Assembly (NCBI GenBank): GCA_028822575.1
Contig: JAPKDN010000122.1
Coordinates: 1 to 8,093, forward strand
Length of the DNA stretch: 8,093 bases
Reading direction: 5' to 3'
DNA from: Alphaproteobacteria bacterium
Lineage (GTDB): Bacteria > Pseudomonadota > Alphaproteobacteria > Thalassobaculales > Thalassobaculaceae
Numbering within the stretch: position 1 is the first letter of the stretch; each line of letters begins with the position of its first letter. The notes under the pieces were generated by a model. It was given only the letters and a program-made list of their open reading frames with translations. It was not told where the DNA came from and ran no database searches. A program made the translations under genes and the position numbers. This document shows, in pieces, positions 1 through 6,172 of this stretch.

Positions 1-213
1 GCCGACATGCTCTACCCCGCAACCAAGGTCGAGCGGCTGGCGGATTTCGATGGTTATCACGCGTTTGGTCGAGCCCTGCGGGCGATGATGTCCGAAGATT
101 CCGAAATTCACCGTCTCGCGGTGCGGATCAGCCAATTGTTGGACTCGCCTTTGGCGCTGCCCAGGTATAAAATAATTACACGGGTAGCGAGTGGAAGAAT
201 GGCTTCGTGCTGA
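1..213 (+). CDS. Unrecognised protein, C-terminal fragment (gene begins left of the window)
   Basis: The frame is open from the first base, so the 70 visible residues are probably the end of a longer protein. An internal ATG at base 7 gives a 68-residue version but has no convincing ribosome binding site. I do not recognise the family. Up to about residue 54 the codons have the G/C-rich third positions of the neighbouring genes, and the text (HAFGRALRAMMSEDSEIHRL) looks like an amphipathic helix. From about base 163 codons become AT-rich (AGG TAT AAA ATA ATT ACA) and residues look like non-coding readthrough. Both other plus frames hit stops at once here, so a simple frameshift into a long frame is not visible. 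The tail may be an eroded or shifted end of the gene. It ends three bases from the convergent hydratase gene. No signal peptide, membrane segment or catalytic motif is seen. Confidence 0.45.
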   Translation, partial: ADMLYPATKVERLADFDGYHAFGRALRAMMSEDSEIHRLAVRISQLLDSPLALPRYKIITRVASGRMASC

Positions 214-215
214 TT

Positions 216-1004
216 TTACCGGAAACCGGCTGTTATTTGTCCTAGGTCTCCATAGTCGACCATGACCCGGTCGCCCGGCCCCACCGGGAGCGGCACGGCG
301 CAGGTGCCGGTGGTAACGACCTGTCCGGCACCCAAGGTCATCCCGAAACGTGAGAGTTCGTTCGCGATCCAGGTGAGCGCGACCCGAGGATCACCTAGCA
401 CATTGGCGCCGATGCCGTTATGGGTAACCTTGCCTTCGACCGATGCCGTCACGCGATGGGCCACTAGATCGACGTCGCGCCATAATTCTGGCATCGCCGG
501 GCCGAGAACGAAATCATGGGTGCAGGCATTGTCGGCGATCAGTTGCGCGGCGCCGGCGCGCTCGAAGGGGTGGAGTCGGGAATCGGGAACCTCGATCGCC
601 GGGTGCAGCGAGGCCACGGCCGCCATGACTTCTTCCGCCCGGTACTCGGTGTCGCGCGGCGGTAGGTCACGGCCCATTCGAAAAGCGAATTCCGCCTCGG
701 CCACCGCCATGCAGTTATGCCCGAAAGTGAGTTCGGCACCGTCCTCGAAGACATGCTCGGCGAGCAGGCGCCCGGCTATTGGGCCGTCGACACCGATGTG
801 CTTTTGCCCGGCCTCACTGGTGGCGGCGATCTTCCATCCCTTGATCGGTTGTCCGCTCATGGCCTCGTAATGTGCCTGAATGGCATAGGCCTCGGAACGG
901 TCGGCGGGCCGGAGCGCGTCGGGCAGGGCGGTTATGACGACGCCGTCTTTCCAACATTTCCAAATCAACTCGGCGGCTTGTTTAGTCTGTTGCTCGCTTA
1001 GCAT
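216..1004 (-). CDS. 2-keto-4-pentenoate hydratase / fumarylacetoacetase-like protein (MhpD family)
   Basis: Predicted divalent-metal-dependent enzyme that hydrates 2-hydroxypenta-2,4-dienoate-type products of aromatic meta-cleavage, or a related FAH-fold decarboxylase/hydrolase; cytosolic. Seen: GWKIA at residues 56-60 (Lys58 at the position of the family's active-site lysine), AEAEFAF at 102-108 with an ExE pair (E103, E105), PAIEVPDSR at 135-143 with a third acidic ligand E138, IADNA at 156-160, and a C-terminal core TTGTC...PVGPGDRVMVDYGDLG at 231-254. The 262-residue length fits the MhpD family. The frame is open to an ATG at 1049, but I chose 1004: GAGGGAAG (1009-1016) lies just upstream, overlapping the stop of the preceding SDR, and the protein then begins MLSEQQTKQAAELIW, typical for the family. 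It is the second gene of a minus-strand operon, 10 bases after the SDR. Exact substrate is unknown; no extradiol dioxygenase is visible nearby. Confidence 0.85.
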   Translation of the reverse strand: MLSEQQTKQAAELIWKCWKDGVVITALPDALRPADRSEAYAIQAHYEAMSGQPIKGWKIAATSEAGQKHIGVDGPIAGRLLAEHVFEDGAELTFGHNCMAVAEAEFAFRMGRDLPPRDTEYRAEEVMAAVASLHPAIEVPDSRLHPFERAGAAQLIADNACTHDFVLGPAMPELWRDVDLVAHRVTASVEGKVTHNGIGANVLGDPRVALTWIANELSRFGMTLGAGQVVTTGTCAVPLPVGPGDRVMVDYGDLGQITAGFR

Positions 1005-1014
1005 CGCGCTTCCC

Positions 1015-1716
1015 TCACCAGACTTCGCCATGCGGCCGAATTTCGACATTGAAGCTCCAGGCGCCCTTGGGTTGGTGGGCGATGTGATAGACCTCGCCGG
1101 CGATTTCCTCGGGCTTGATGAAATAGTCGTCGGGTTTTTCCGGGCTCCGTTTCCGGGTCCAACGCAGATCGATCACCGCGTCGATGGTCACATAGGCGAC
1201 GTGGACACCCTTGGGGCCGGCGTCGCGGGCGATAGATTCCGCCAGGATGCGCTGCGCCGCCTTGGATGGCGCGAAGCCGGCGTAACCGCCCCGACCCCGA
1301 TGCGCGGCGGTATTGCCGGTACAGATGATCGCGCCGCGGCCCGCTTCGATCATCGCAGGCGCGGTCAGCCTCGCGAGATGCAGTAAGGCCATCGTATTGA
1401 CCTGAAAATTCTTCTCCAGATCAGCCGGGTCGACCTCGAGAAAATTTCCCCAAGCCCCGCCGACGGCATTGTGAACAACGACCGAGGGTGCGCCGAGATC
1501 GGCGGCCACCTTGGCCACGGTTTCGCTCAACGCCGGGGTATCGGTCACGTCGCAGGGATAGGCATGAGTGTGCTCGATTTCGCCCTCCAGCATCGCGAGC
1601 CGGTCGGCGCGCCTGGCCAGCATCGCCACTTCGTATCCTTCCGCGGCGAATTTACGCACGATCGCCGCGCCGGTACCCCACCCAACACCGGTTACCAGAC
1701 AGGTTTTCCGCGCCAT
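1015..1716 (-). CDS. Atypical SDR with Phe in place of the catalytic Tyr
   Basis: Rossmann-fold short-chain dehydrogenase/reductase-like protein, 233 residues, cytosolic. Seen: nucleotide loop TGVGWGTG at residues 9-16 (fits TGxxxGxG), Arg35-Arg36 after strand 2, suggesting NADP(H), HNAVGG at 83-88 in place of NNAG, and structural Asn107. The active site is abnormal: the YxxxK position reads FAPSK (Phe148, Lys152), and the serine 13 residues before it is Asn135, flanked by Thr133, Gly134 and Thr136. A tyrosine, Tyr145, sits three residues before Phe148. This matches the classical-like SDR subgroup known to carry Phe instead of Tyr with the Lys kept (I recall it as SDR_c10, cd05373). Ordinary hydride transfer to a carbonyl is therefore doubtful. 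The frame extends to 1731, but GGGAGAAG (1720-1727) sits 3 bases before the ATG at 1716, so I start there. First gene of an operon with the hydratase. Confidence 0.85.
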   Translation of the reverse strand: MARKTCLVTGVGWGTGAAIVRKFAAEGYEVAMLARRADRLAMLEGEIEHTHAYPCDVTDTPALSETVAKVAADLGAPSVVVHNAVGGAWGNFLEVDPADLEKNFQVNTMALLHLARLTAPAMIEAGRGAIICTGNTAAHRGRGGYAGFAPSKAAQRILAESIARDAGPKGVHVAYVTIDAVIDLRWTRKRSPEKPDDYFIKPEEIAGEVYHIAHQPKGAWSFNVEIRPHGEVW

Positions 1717-1766
1717 GATCTTCTCCCGCAATTCCGTCGGTTCAATCTAGCAGCTGATCCGGGGGG

Positions 1767-1781
1767 CGGGGAATGTCCCCG
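1767..1781. repeat. Inverted repeat CGGGGA-ATG-TCCCCG, possible operator
   Basis: Perfect 6-base arms around a 3-base centre (1767-1772 and 1776-1781), inside the divergent intergenic region about 50 bases upstream of the minus-strand SDR start. Its size and symmetry would suit a dimeric regulator's site. In GC-rich DNA such a short palindrome can also arise by chance. Confidence 0.35.
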
Positions 1782-1808
1782 TGGCTCGCGATCTCAACCT
1801 TGATGGAG

Positions 1809-1838
1809 CGTGCCCGCGCGGCGATAGAGGCGGGCACG
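1809..1838. repeat. Inverted repeat CGTGCCCGC-N12-GCGGGCACG, possible operator
   Basis: Perfect 9-base arms (1809-1817 and 1830-1838) around a 12-base centre. The right arm occupies the place expected for a -35 element relative to TATACT at 1855-1860. The sequence GCGGGCACGG of the right arm (1830-1839) recurs exactly at 2777-2786, just before the second rightward SDR. This could be a regulator binding site or, if transcribed, a hairpin. There is no T-run after it, so it is not a simple intrinsic terminator. Confidence 0.45.
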
Positions 1839-1895
1839 GCGTTGGTGGTGGTTCTATACTCACCGGAAATCGAATTGGGATGGGAGGGCACGACC

Positions 1896-2744
1896 ATGAC
1901 CGACATGACTGGAAAAGTAGTGATCGTCACTGGTGGGGCGGGTGGGTTCGGCCGCGCTTTCACACGGGCCTTTTTGGAATCTGGCGCCAAGGTCGCGGCT
2001 TTCGACGTGACCGATGAGGGGCTCGCCGCGCTGAAGGATGAGCATCATGGCGTCAACGAGGACCGATTGATTACGGAAAAGGTCGATATCGCCGATTTCG
2101 CCAGTTGTCAGGCCGCCGTCGATCGGGTGGCGGATCGGTTCGGCGGTGTCCACGTGCTGATCAATAACGCGGGCCTCGGCATGGGGTCGGTGCGCGAGGG
2201 ACATCATGTCGATCTTATCGGCATTGATGAGGTCACTCCGGAAATCTGGAATCATATGGTCGGTGTGAATCTCACCGGGCCCTGGAATATGACCAAGGCC
2301 TCGATCGGCTATCTGCGCAAGGCCGGCGGCGCCCGGGTGATCAACGTGACCACCAGCTTCTTCACCATGTTGCGCGGTAAGTTCCAGCCCTATGGTCCAT
2401 CGAAATCTGGATTTGAATCGATGAGCGCTGGTCACGCGGCCGAATTTGAAGCCGATGGGATCACCGTCAACGTGGTGGTACCCGGCGGCCCGGCGGACAC
2501 GCCGATGGTGGCCGAGGATTCAGGTTTCGCGCGCGCTGATCTGGTGCAGCCGGAGAATATGACCTATCCGGCGATGTGGCTCTGCTCCCCGGAAGGCGAG
2601 GGAATGACTGGCAACCGGTATATCGCGGGGCGCTGGGATCCGGAAAAGTCCGTTGAGGAAAACCGGGCGGCGACAGAGTCGCCCATAGCCTGGCCCGATC
2701 TGGCCGGCGACCCGGTTTGGCCCGGCGGGAGGCCGGACGAATAA
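1896..2744 (+). CDS. Classical SDR oxidoreductase with C-terminal extension
   Basis: NAD-type short-chain dehydrogenase/reductase, 282 residues, cytosolic; oxidises or reduces an alcohol/carbonyl of unknown identity. Seen: TGGAGGFG at residues 12-19, Asp37 at the end of strand 2 (AAFDVTD), which favours NAD(H), acidic pocket residue Asp64, INNAG at 89-93, structural Asn125, and catalytic YGPSK (Tyr166, Lys170) with Thr153/Ser154 at the serine position. After the usual core, the protein continues about 40 residues with a Pro/Trp-rich tail ending AWPDLAGDPVWPGG, which gives it more than the usual 250 residues; a tail of this kind recurs, as I recall, in a subset of uncharacterised SDRs. The frame is open upstream to 1773, but GGGAGGG at 1884-1890 followed by ATG at 1896 and the typical opening TGKVVIVTGG fix the start. 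It is first in a plus-strand pair with the next SDR. Confidence 0.88.
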   Translation: MTDMTGKVVIVTGGAGGFGRAFTRAFLESGAKVAAFDVTDEGLAALKDEHHGVNEDRLITEKVDIADFASCQAAVDRVADRFGGVHVLINNAGLGMGSVREGHHVDLIGIDEVTPEIWNHMVGVNLTGPWNMTKASIGYLRKAGGARVINVTTSFFTMLRGKFQPYGPSKSGFESMSAGHAAEFEADGITVNVVVPGGPADTPMVAEDSGFARADLVQPENMTYPAMWLCSPEGEGMTGNRYIAGRWDPEKSVEENRAATESPIAWPDLAGDPVWPGGRPDE

Positions 2745-2800
2745 TAATTTTTAGGTTTTGATTAGGCTGACCCCACGCGGGCACGGACAAGGAGAAGATC

Positions 2801-3580
2801 ATGGCGAGCGAGCGGGAAACGGTACTGGTCACCGGCGCGGGCGGCGGTATTGGCCGAGCCACGGCGATCGCCATGGCCGAGGCCGGCAAGAATGTCGTTT
2901 GCGCCGATATTAACTTGGAGGCGGCTGAGACGGTCGCCGCGACGGCACGTCAGCACGGTATCGAGGCCATGGCGTTGAAGGCCGATGTCGGCGACGTTGG
3001 TGAGATCGACAAGATGATCGAGGATGTCATGGGCGAATTCGGGCGCCTGGACGTGATCGTCAACAACGCCGGTGTTACCAGGGCAGCCTATATCATGGAC
3101 CTAACCGAGAAGGACTGGGACTGGATGCACCGGGTCAATGCCAAGGGCGTGTTCTTCTGCCTGCAAGGCGCGGCGCGCAAGATGATCGATCAGGGCGGTG
3201 GGCGGATCATCAACATCGCCTCGATCGCCGGTCGTGGTTTCGCCGGCACCTCGAACGCTGCCTATGCCGCGAGCAAGGGCGCGGTGATCAGTTTGACCAA
3301 GACCGCCTCCCAGCAACTCGCCAAGCACAACATCACCGTGAACGCGATCTGTCCCGGCGTGACCAGAACCGAAATCGTGAACGGTCTGGTCAGCTCAAGA
3401 GCGCGGGACGCCGGGATATCCGAGGATGAGATGATGAAGGAGTTTACCAAGGACGTACCGCTTGGGCGCGCGAACGATCCGGAGGATATCGCCGCGATGG
3501 CTGTCTTCCTGTCCTCGCCTGGCGCCCGCAACATCACTGGCCAGTGCTACAATGTCGACGGCGGGTTGGTGACCAGTTGA
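2801..3580 (+). CDS. FabG-like classical SDR oxidoreductase
   Basis: NAD(P)-dependent short-chain dehydrogenase/reductase, 259 residues, the usual family length; cytosolic, normally a tetramer. All classical motifs are intact: TGAGGGIG at residues 11-18, Asp36 after strand 2 (CADINLE), favouring NAD(H), Asp62, NNAG at 88-91, and the catalytic tetrad Asn113, Ser141, Tyr155, Lys159 (YAASK). The C-terminus has the common FLSSPGARNITGQCYNVDGG block. The overall look is that of 3-oxoacyl-ACP reductase-like enzymes, but the name FabG should not be taken as function: there is no fatty-acid gene nearby. The start is clear, AGGAGA about 6 bases before ATG. It lies 56 bases after the previous SDR; probably the same transcript, though the gap is AT-rich (2743-2765) and could hold a weak internal promoter. 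Confidence 0.9.
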   Translation: MASERETVLVTGAGGGIGRATAIAMAEAGKNVVCADINLEAAETVAATARQHGIEAMALKADVGDVGEIDKMIEDVMGEFGRLDVIVNNAGVTRAAYIMDLTEKDWDWMHRVNAKGVFFCLQGAARKMIDQGGGRIINIASIAGRGFAGTSNAAYAASKGAVISLTKTASQQLAKHNITVNAICPGVTRTEIVNGLVSSRARDAGISEDEMMKEFTKDVPLGRANDPEDIAAMAVFLSSPGARNITGQCYNVDGGLVTS

Positions 3581-3624
3581 CGGTTGGTGGCGGCCTGTTC
3601 GATCGACCCTCACTTTCTTAGCGC

Positions 3625-3655
3625 TTGACCTTCCAGTAACCGGAAGCCCCATGTT
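3625..3655 (+). promoter_or_regulatory. CueR/MerR-type copper-responsive promoter and operator
   Basis: TTGACC at 3625-3630 is a near-consensus -35. A dyad ACCTTCC-AGTAACC-GGAAGCC spans 3628-3648 (arms match 5 of 7 with a 7-base centre) and overlaps the -35. With the 19-base spacer typical of MerR-family promoters the -10 is CATGTT (3650-3655; positions 2, 3 and 6 match TATAAT). The E. coli CueR site upstream of copA has the same ACCTTCC-N7-GGAAGGT plan. The ATPase ATG is 30 bases downstream of the -10. CueR-type proteins untwist such over-long spacers when Cu(I) binds. No MerR-family gene is in the window, so the regulator must be encoded elsewhere. Confidence 0.8.
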
Positions 3656-3684
3656 CATGCCGTCTACATCGACTGGAAAGCGGC

Positions 3685-6144
3685 ATGGACCACACTCTAT
3701 CGGCGGTCAAAACGCCTTGTGATCGCGATCCCGTATGCGGCATGGAGATTGACCGGAACGGCAGTGGTCCCACACGCGCGCATCGGGAACGCGATTATCA
3801 TTTCTGCGGAGAACCGTGCCGCGAGACGTTCTCCAACGACCCAGAGGCGTTTATCGAGAGTATCGACCCGGTTTGTGGAATGAAGGTCGTTCGGGCTACC
3901 GCCGAGCACATGACCAAACACGATGACGATGGAGTCTATTTCTGCTCCGAGCGCTGTTTGGCGCGTTTCGTGGCGGCTCCCGACGATTTTCTTGGTGATC
4001 GTCCCGAAGCACCGGCGATGCCCAGCGGCACGCTTTACACCTGTTCGATGGATCCCGAGGTCATCCAGGAGGGCCCTGGCGATTGCCCGGTTTGCGGCAT
4101 GGCCTTGGAGCCTATGGCCCCGACGCTTGATGATCGCCCTAATCCGGAACTTGTAGACTTTCGAAAACGTCTTTGGGTAGGCATGCCGCTGGCGCTGGGG
4201 GTTTTTGTCCTGGAAATGGGATCGCATGTCGGCGTTCCCTTCGCGAGATGGTTGGGCCTCGATCTGTATCTTTGGCTCCAGTTTTTGGGAACGCTGCCGA
4301 TCATCGCCTGGGTCGCGGCGCCATTTTTCAAGCGAGCCTGGTCTTCGCTTGTTAATCGCAGTCCGAACATGTGGACCCTAATTGGCCTGGGGACCGGCGC
4401 GGCCTTCCTTTTCAGCGCGGCGGCCGTGGTCGCGCCCGATCTATTCCCCAGCACATTGCACCATAGGGGTGGTTACCCGCCGGTATACTTCGAGGTGGCG
4501 GCGGTCATCGTCATTTTAGTTCTCGTCGGCCAGGTCATGGAATTGTCCGCGCGGGAGCGGACCGGAGACGCAATCCGCGCCTTGCTTAGTTTGGCGCCAA
4601 AGACGGCGCGCCGGGTAACCGGTTCTGGTGACGAGGATGTTCCCCTCGACGCGGTCATGGCCGGCGATCTGTTGCGGGTGCGTCCGGGTGAAAGCGTGCC
4701 GGTGGACGGAGTTGTCACGGAAGGTCGGTGCGCCATCGATGAAAGCATGCTTACCGGGGAGCCCATCGCCGTCGAAAAGGTCGAGGGAACGACGGTGACC
4801 GGAGGAACCCTTAACGGGTCCGGCTCGTTCGTCATGATCGCGCGGAATATCGGGTCGGACACCATACTCGCGAAGATCATCGATCTTGTCGCCAAGGCAC
4901 AGCGCAGCAGGGCGCCGATTCAGGCGTTGGTCGATCGGGTCGCGGGCTGGTTCGTCCCAATAGTTGTTGCCATCGCGGTCTGCGCGTTCGCCGGATGGCT
5001 GACCTTCGGCCCGCCGCCATCCTTGGCCCATGGCATTGTAGCGGCGGTAAGCGTACTGGTCATCGCCTGCCCTTGTGCGCTGGGCCTCGCCACGCCGATG
5101 TCGATCATGGTGGCGACGGGGCGTGGCGCGCGTTCGGGTGTCTTGGTTCGCGACGCCGAGGCGCTTGAACGATTGACCTCGGTCGATGTGCTGATCGTTG
5201 ACAAGACCGGAACCCTGACGGAAGGCCGGCCATCATTGTCCAATGTCGTCGCGGTGGAAGGCGCTGATCAGGCTGAAATTCTGTCGCTTGCCGTGTCGCT
5301 TGAACGCGGCTCTGAACATCCGTTGGCCGATGCCATTGTCGCCGGTGCCCGCGATCGGGGGATCGCGCCGGAGGACACCACTGAATTCGAAGCGATCACC
5401 GGCAAGGGGGTACGCGGGATGGTCACGGGCCGCTCCGTCGGTCTCGGCAGCGCGGCACTCATGCGAGATCTTTATGTGGAACTTGGCGGGCTCGGTGATA
5501 CCGCCGAACAACTCCAGATCGAGGGAAAGACGGTCATGTTCGTCTCGGTCAATGGCCGGGCGGTGGGACTTGTCGCGGTGACGGACGCGATCAAACCGTC
5601 GACAGGCCCCGCGATCGATGCGCTCAAAGCTTCCGGCATTCGCGTGATCATGGCAACCGGAGATAGTCAGCGATCCGCCGACGTCGTGGCCCGTGATCTC
5701 GATATAGACGAGGTGCGGGGAGGGCTTATGCCCGAGGAAAAGCACGCGCTGGTATCGGATCTAAGGGAAGCGGGCCAATCCGTTGCAATGGTTGGCGACG
5801 GAGTGAACGACGCACCGGCCCTGGCGGCGGCGGATGTGGGTATCGCCATGGGAACCGGGGCCGATGTCGCGATGGAAAGCGCGGGCATAACCTTGTTGTC
5901 CGGTGATCTCATGGGCATTGTCCGGGCGCAGCGCCTGGCGCTCGTGACCATGCGCAATATCAGACAGAATTTGTTCTTTGCGTTCGCCTACAACATGATC
6001 GGCGTGCCGGTCGCCGCCGGGGTTCTCTATCCTCTGTTTGGTGTACTGCTTTCGCCGATTCTGGCGGCGGCGGCGATGAGTTTGTCGTCGGTCTCGGTGA
6101 TCGCCAACGCGTTGCGGCTCCGGCGTTTGAAGCTCGACGGTTAA
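3685..6144 (+). CDS. copA: Cu(I)-exporting P1B-1-type ATPase with two YHS domains and a heavy-metal-binding domain
   Basis: Inner-membrane pump that exports Cu(I) (possibly Ag(I)) using ATP, 819 residues. N-terminal metal modules in order: YHS 1 (DPVCGM 15-20, HFCGEPC 39-45), YHS 2 (DPVCGM 61-66, YFCSERC 85-91) and a heavy-metal-binding domain (YTCSMDPE 118-125 to CPVCGM 134-139). No HMA domain with MxCxxC is present. Core: membrane helices at about 162-180, 194-213, 228-250 and 268-286, TGE 357-359 in the actuator, CPC 462-464 in the ion-path helix, phosphorylation motif DKTGT 506-510, SEHP 543-546, GDGVND 704-709, then helices with the Cu(I)-type YN (769-770) and MSxxS (798-802). CPC + YN + MSxxS is the P1B-1 signature. 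The start follows GGAAAG at 3676-3681 and a CueR-like promoter. It stands alone between SDR genes and an unrelated convergent operon. The symbol is by function; tandem-YHS forms are often named simply heavy-metal ATPase. Confidence 0.95.
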   Translation: MDHTLSAVKTPCDRDPVCGMEIDRNGSGPTRAHRERDYHFCGEPCRETFSNDPEAFIESIDPVCGMKVVRATAEHMTKHDDDGVYFCSERCLARFVAAPDDFLGDRPEAPAMPSGTLYTCSMDPEVIQEGPGDCPVCGMALEPMAPTLDDRPNPELVDFRKRLWVGMPLALGVFVLEMGSHVGVPFARWLGLDLYLWLQFLGTLPIIAWVAAPFFKRAWSSLVNRSPNMWTLIGLGTGAAFLFSAAAVVAPDLFPSTLHHRGGYPPVYFEVAAVIVILVLVGQVMELSARERTGDAIRALLSLAPKTARRVTGSGDEDVPLDAVMAGDLLRVRPGESVPVDGVVTEGRCAIDESMLTGEPIAVEKVEGTTVTGGTLNGSGSFVMIARNIGSDTILAKIIDLVAKAQRSRAPIQALVDRVAGWFVPIVVAIAVCAFAGWLTFGPPPSLAHGIVAAVSVLVIACPCALGLATPMSIMVATGRGARSGVLVRDAEALERLTSVDVLIVDKTGTLTEGRPSLSNVVAVEGADQAEILSLAVSLERGSEHPLADAIVAGARDRGIAPEDTTEFEAITGKGVRGMVTGRSVGLGSAALMRDLYVELGGLGDTAEQLQIEGKTVMFVSVNGRAVGLVAVTDAIKPSTGPAIDALKASGIRVIMATGDSQRSADVVARDLDIDEVRGGLMPEEKHALVSDLREAGQSVAMVGDGVNDAPALAAADVGIAMGTGADVAMESAGITLLSGDLMGIVRAQRLALVTMRNIRQNLFFAFAYNMIGVPVAAGVLYPLFGVLLSPILAAAAMSLSSVSVIANALRLRRLKLDG

Positions 6145-6172
6145 CCAGTATCTGTCCGGCCGACCTCGTGGG

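Larger units (their letters stand above)
1717..1895. promoter_or_regulatory. Divergent intergenic control region between two SDR operons
   Basis: These 179 bases separate the minus-strand SDR/hydratase pair from the plus-strand SDR pair and must hold promoters for both unless transcripts read through. A good plus-strand -10-like hexamer, TATACT, is at 1855-1860, 35 bases before the ATG at 1896. No matching -35 is found 16-18 bases upstream; that place is taken by the right arm of an inverted repeat (1830-1838), which would suit an activator-dependent or operator-controlled promoter. For the minus strand, TAGATT (read on that strand, 1743-1748) is a weak -10 candidate. Shine-Dalgarno-like GGGAGGG (1884-1890) precedes the rightward gene. 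No regulator gene is adjacent. Promoter assignments are inference. Confidence 0.5.

Noticed and set aside
139..171. Promoter TTGGAC / TATAAA near the end of the left-edge gene
   Set aside because: The spacer would be 21 bases and no plus-strand gene follows; the next gene is convergent.
219..229. CCGG-AAA-CCGG hairpin as a terminator between the convergent genes at the left end
   Set aside because: Arms are only four bases, it lies within the last codons of the hydratase, and no T-run follows in either direction.
1773..1895. A 41-residue N-terminal extension of the rightward SDR from ATG 1773
   Set aside because: No ribosome binding site, the extension runs through both inverted repeats and the TATACT element, and the canonical SDR start with GGGAGGG lies at 1896.
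1860..2435. Long open frame on the minus strand opposite the SDR gene
   Set aside because: Antisense shadow of a well-supported SDR with all motifs; its translation shows no recognisable domain and high-GC codon bias explains the openness. The same applies to long frames opposite the ATPase (4516-5031, 5233-5745) and the hydratase (262-870).
6145..6172. Bidirectional terminator between the ATPase and the M29-like gene
   Set aside because: The 28-base convergent gap shows no stem of useful length and no T-run; termination here may be factor-dependent.
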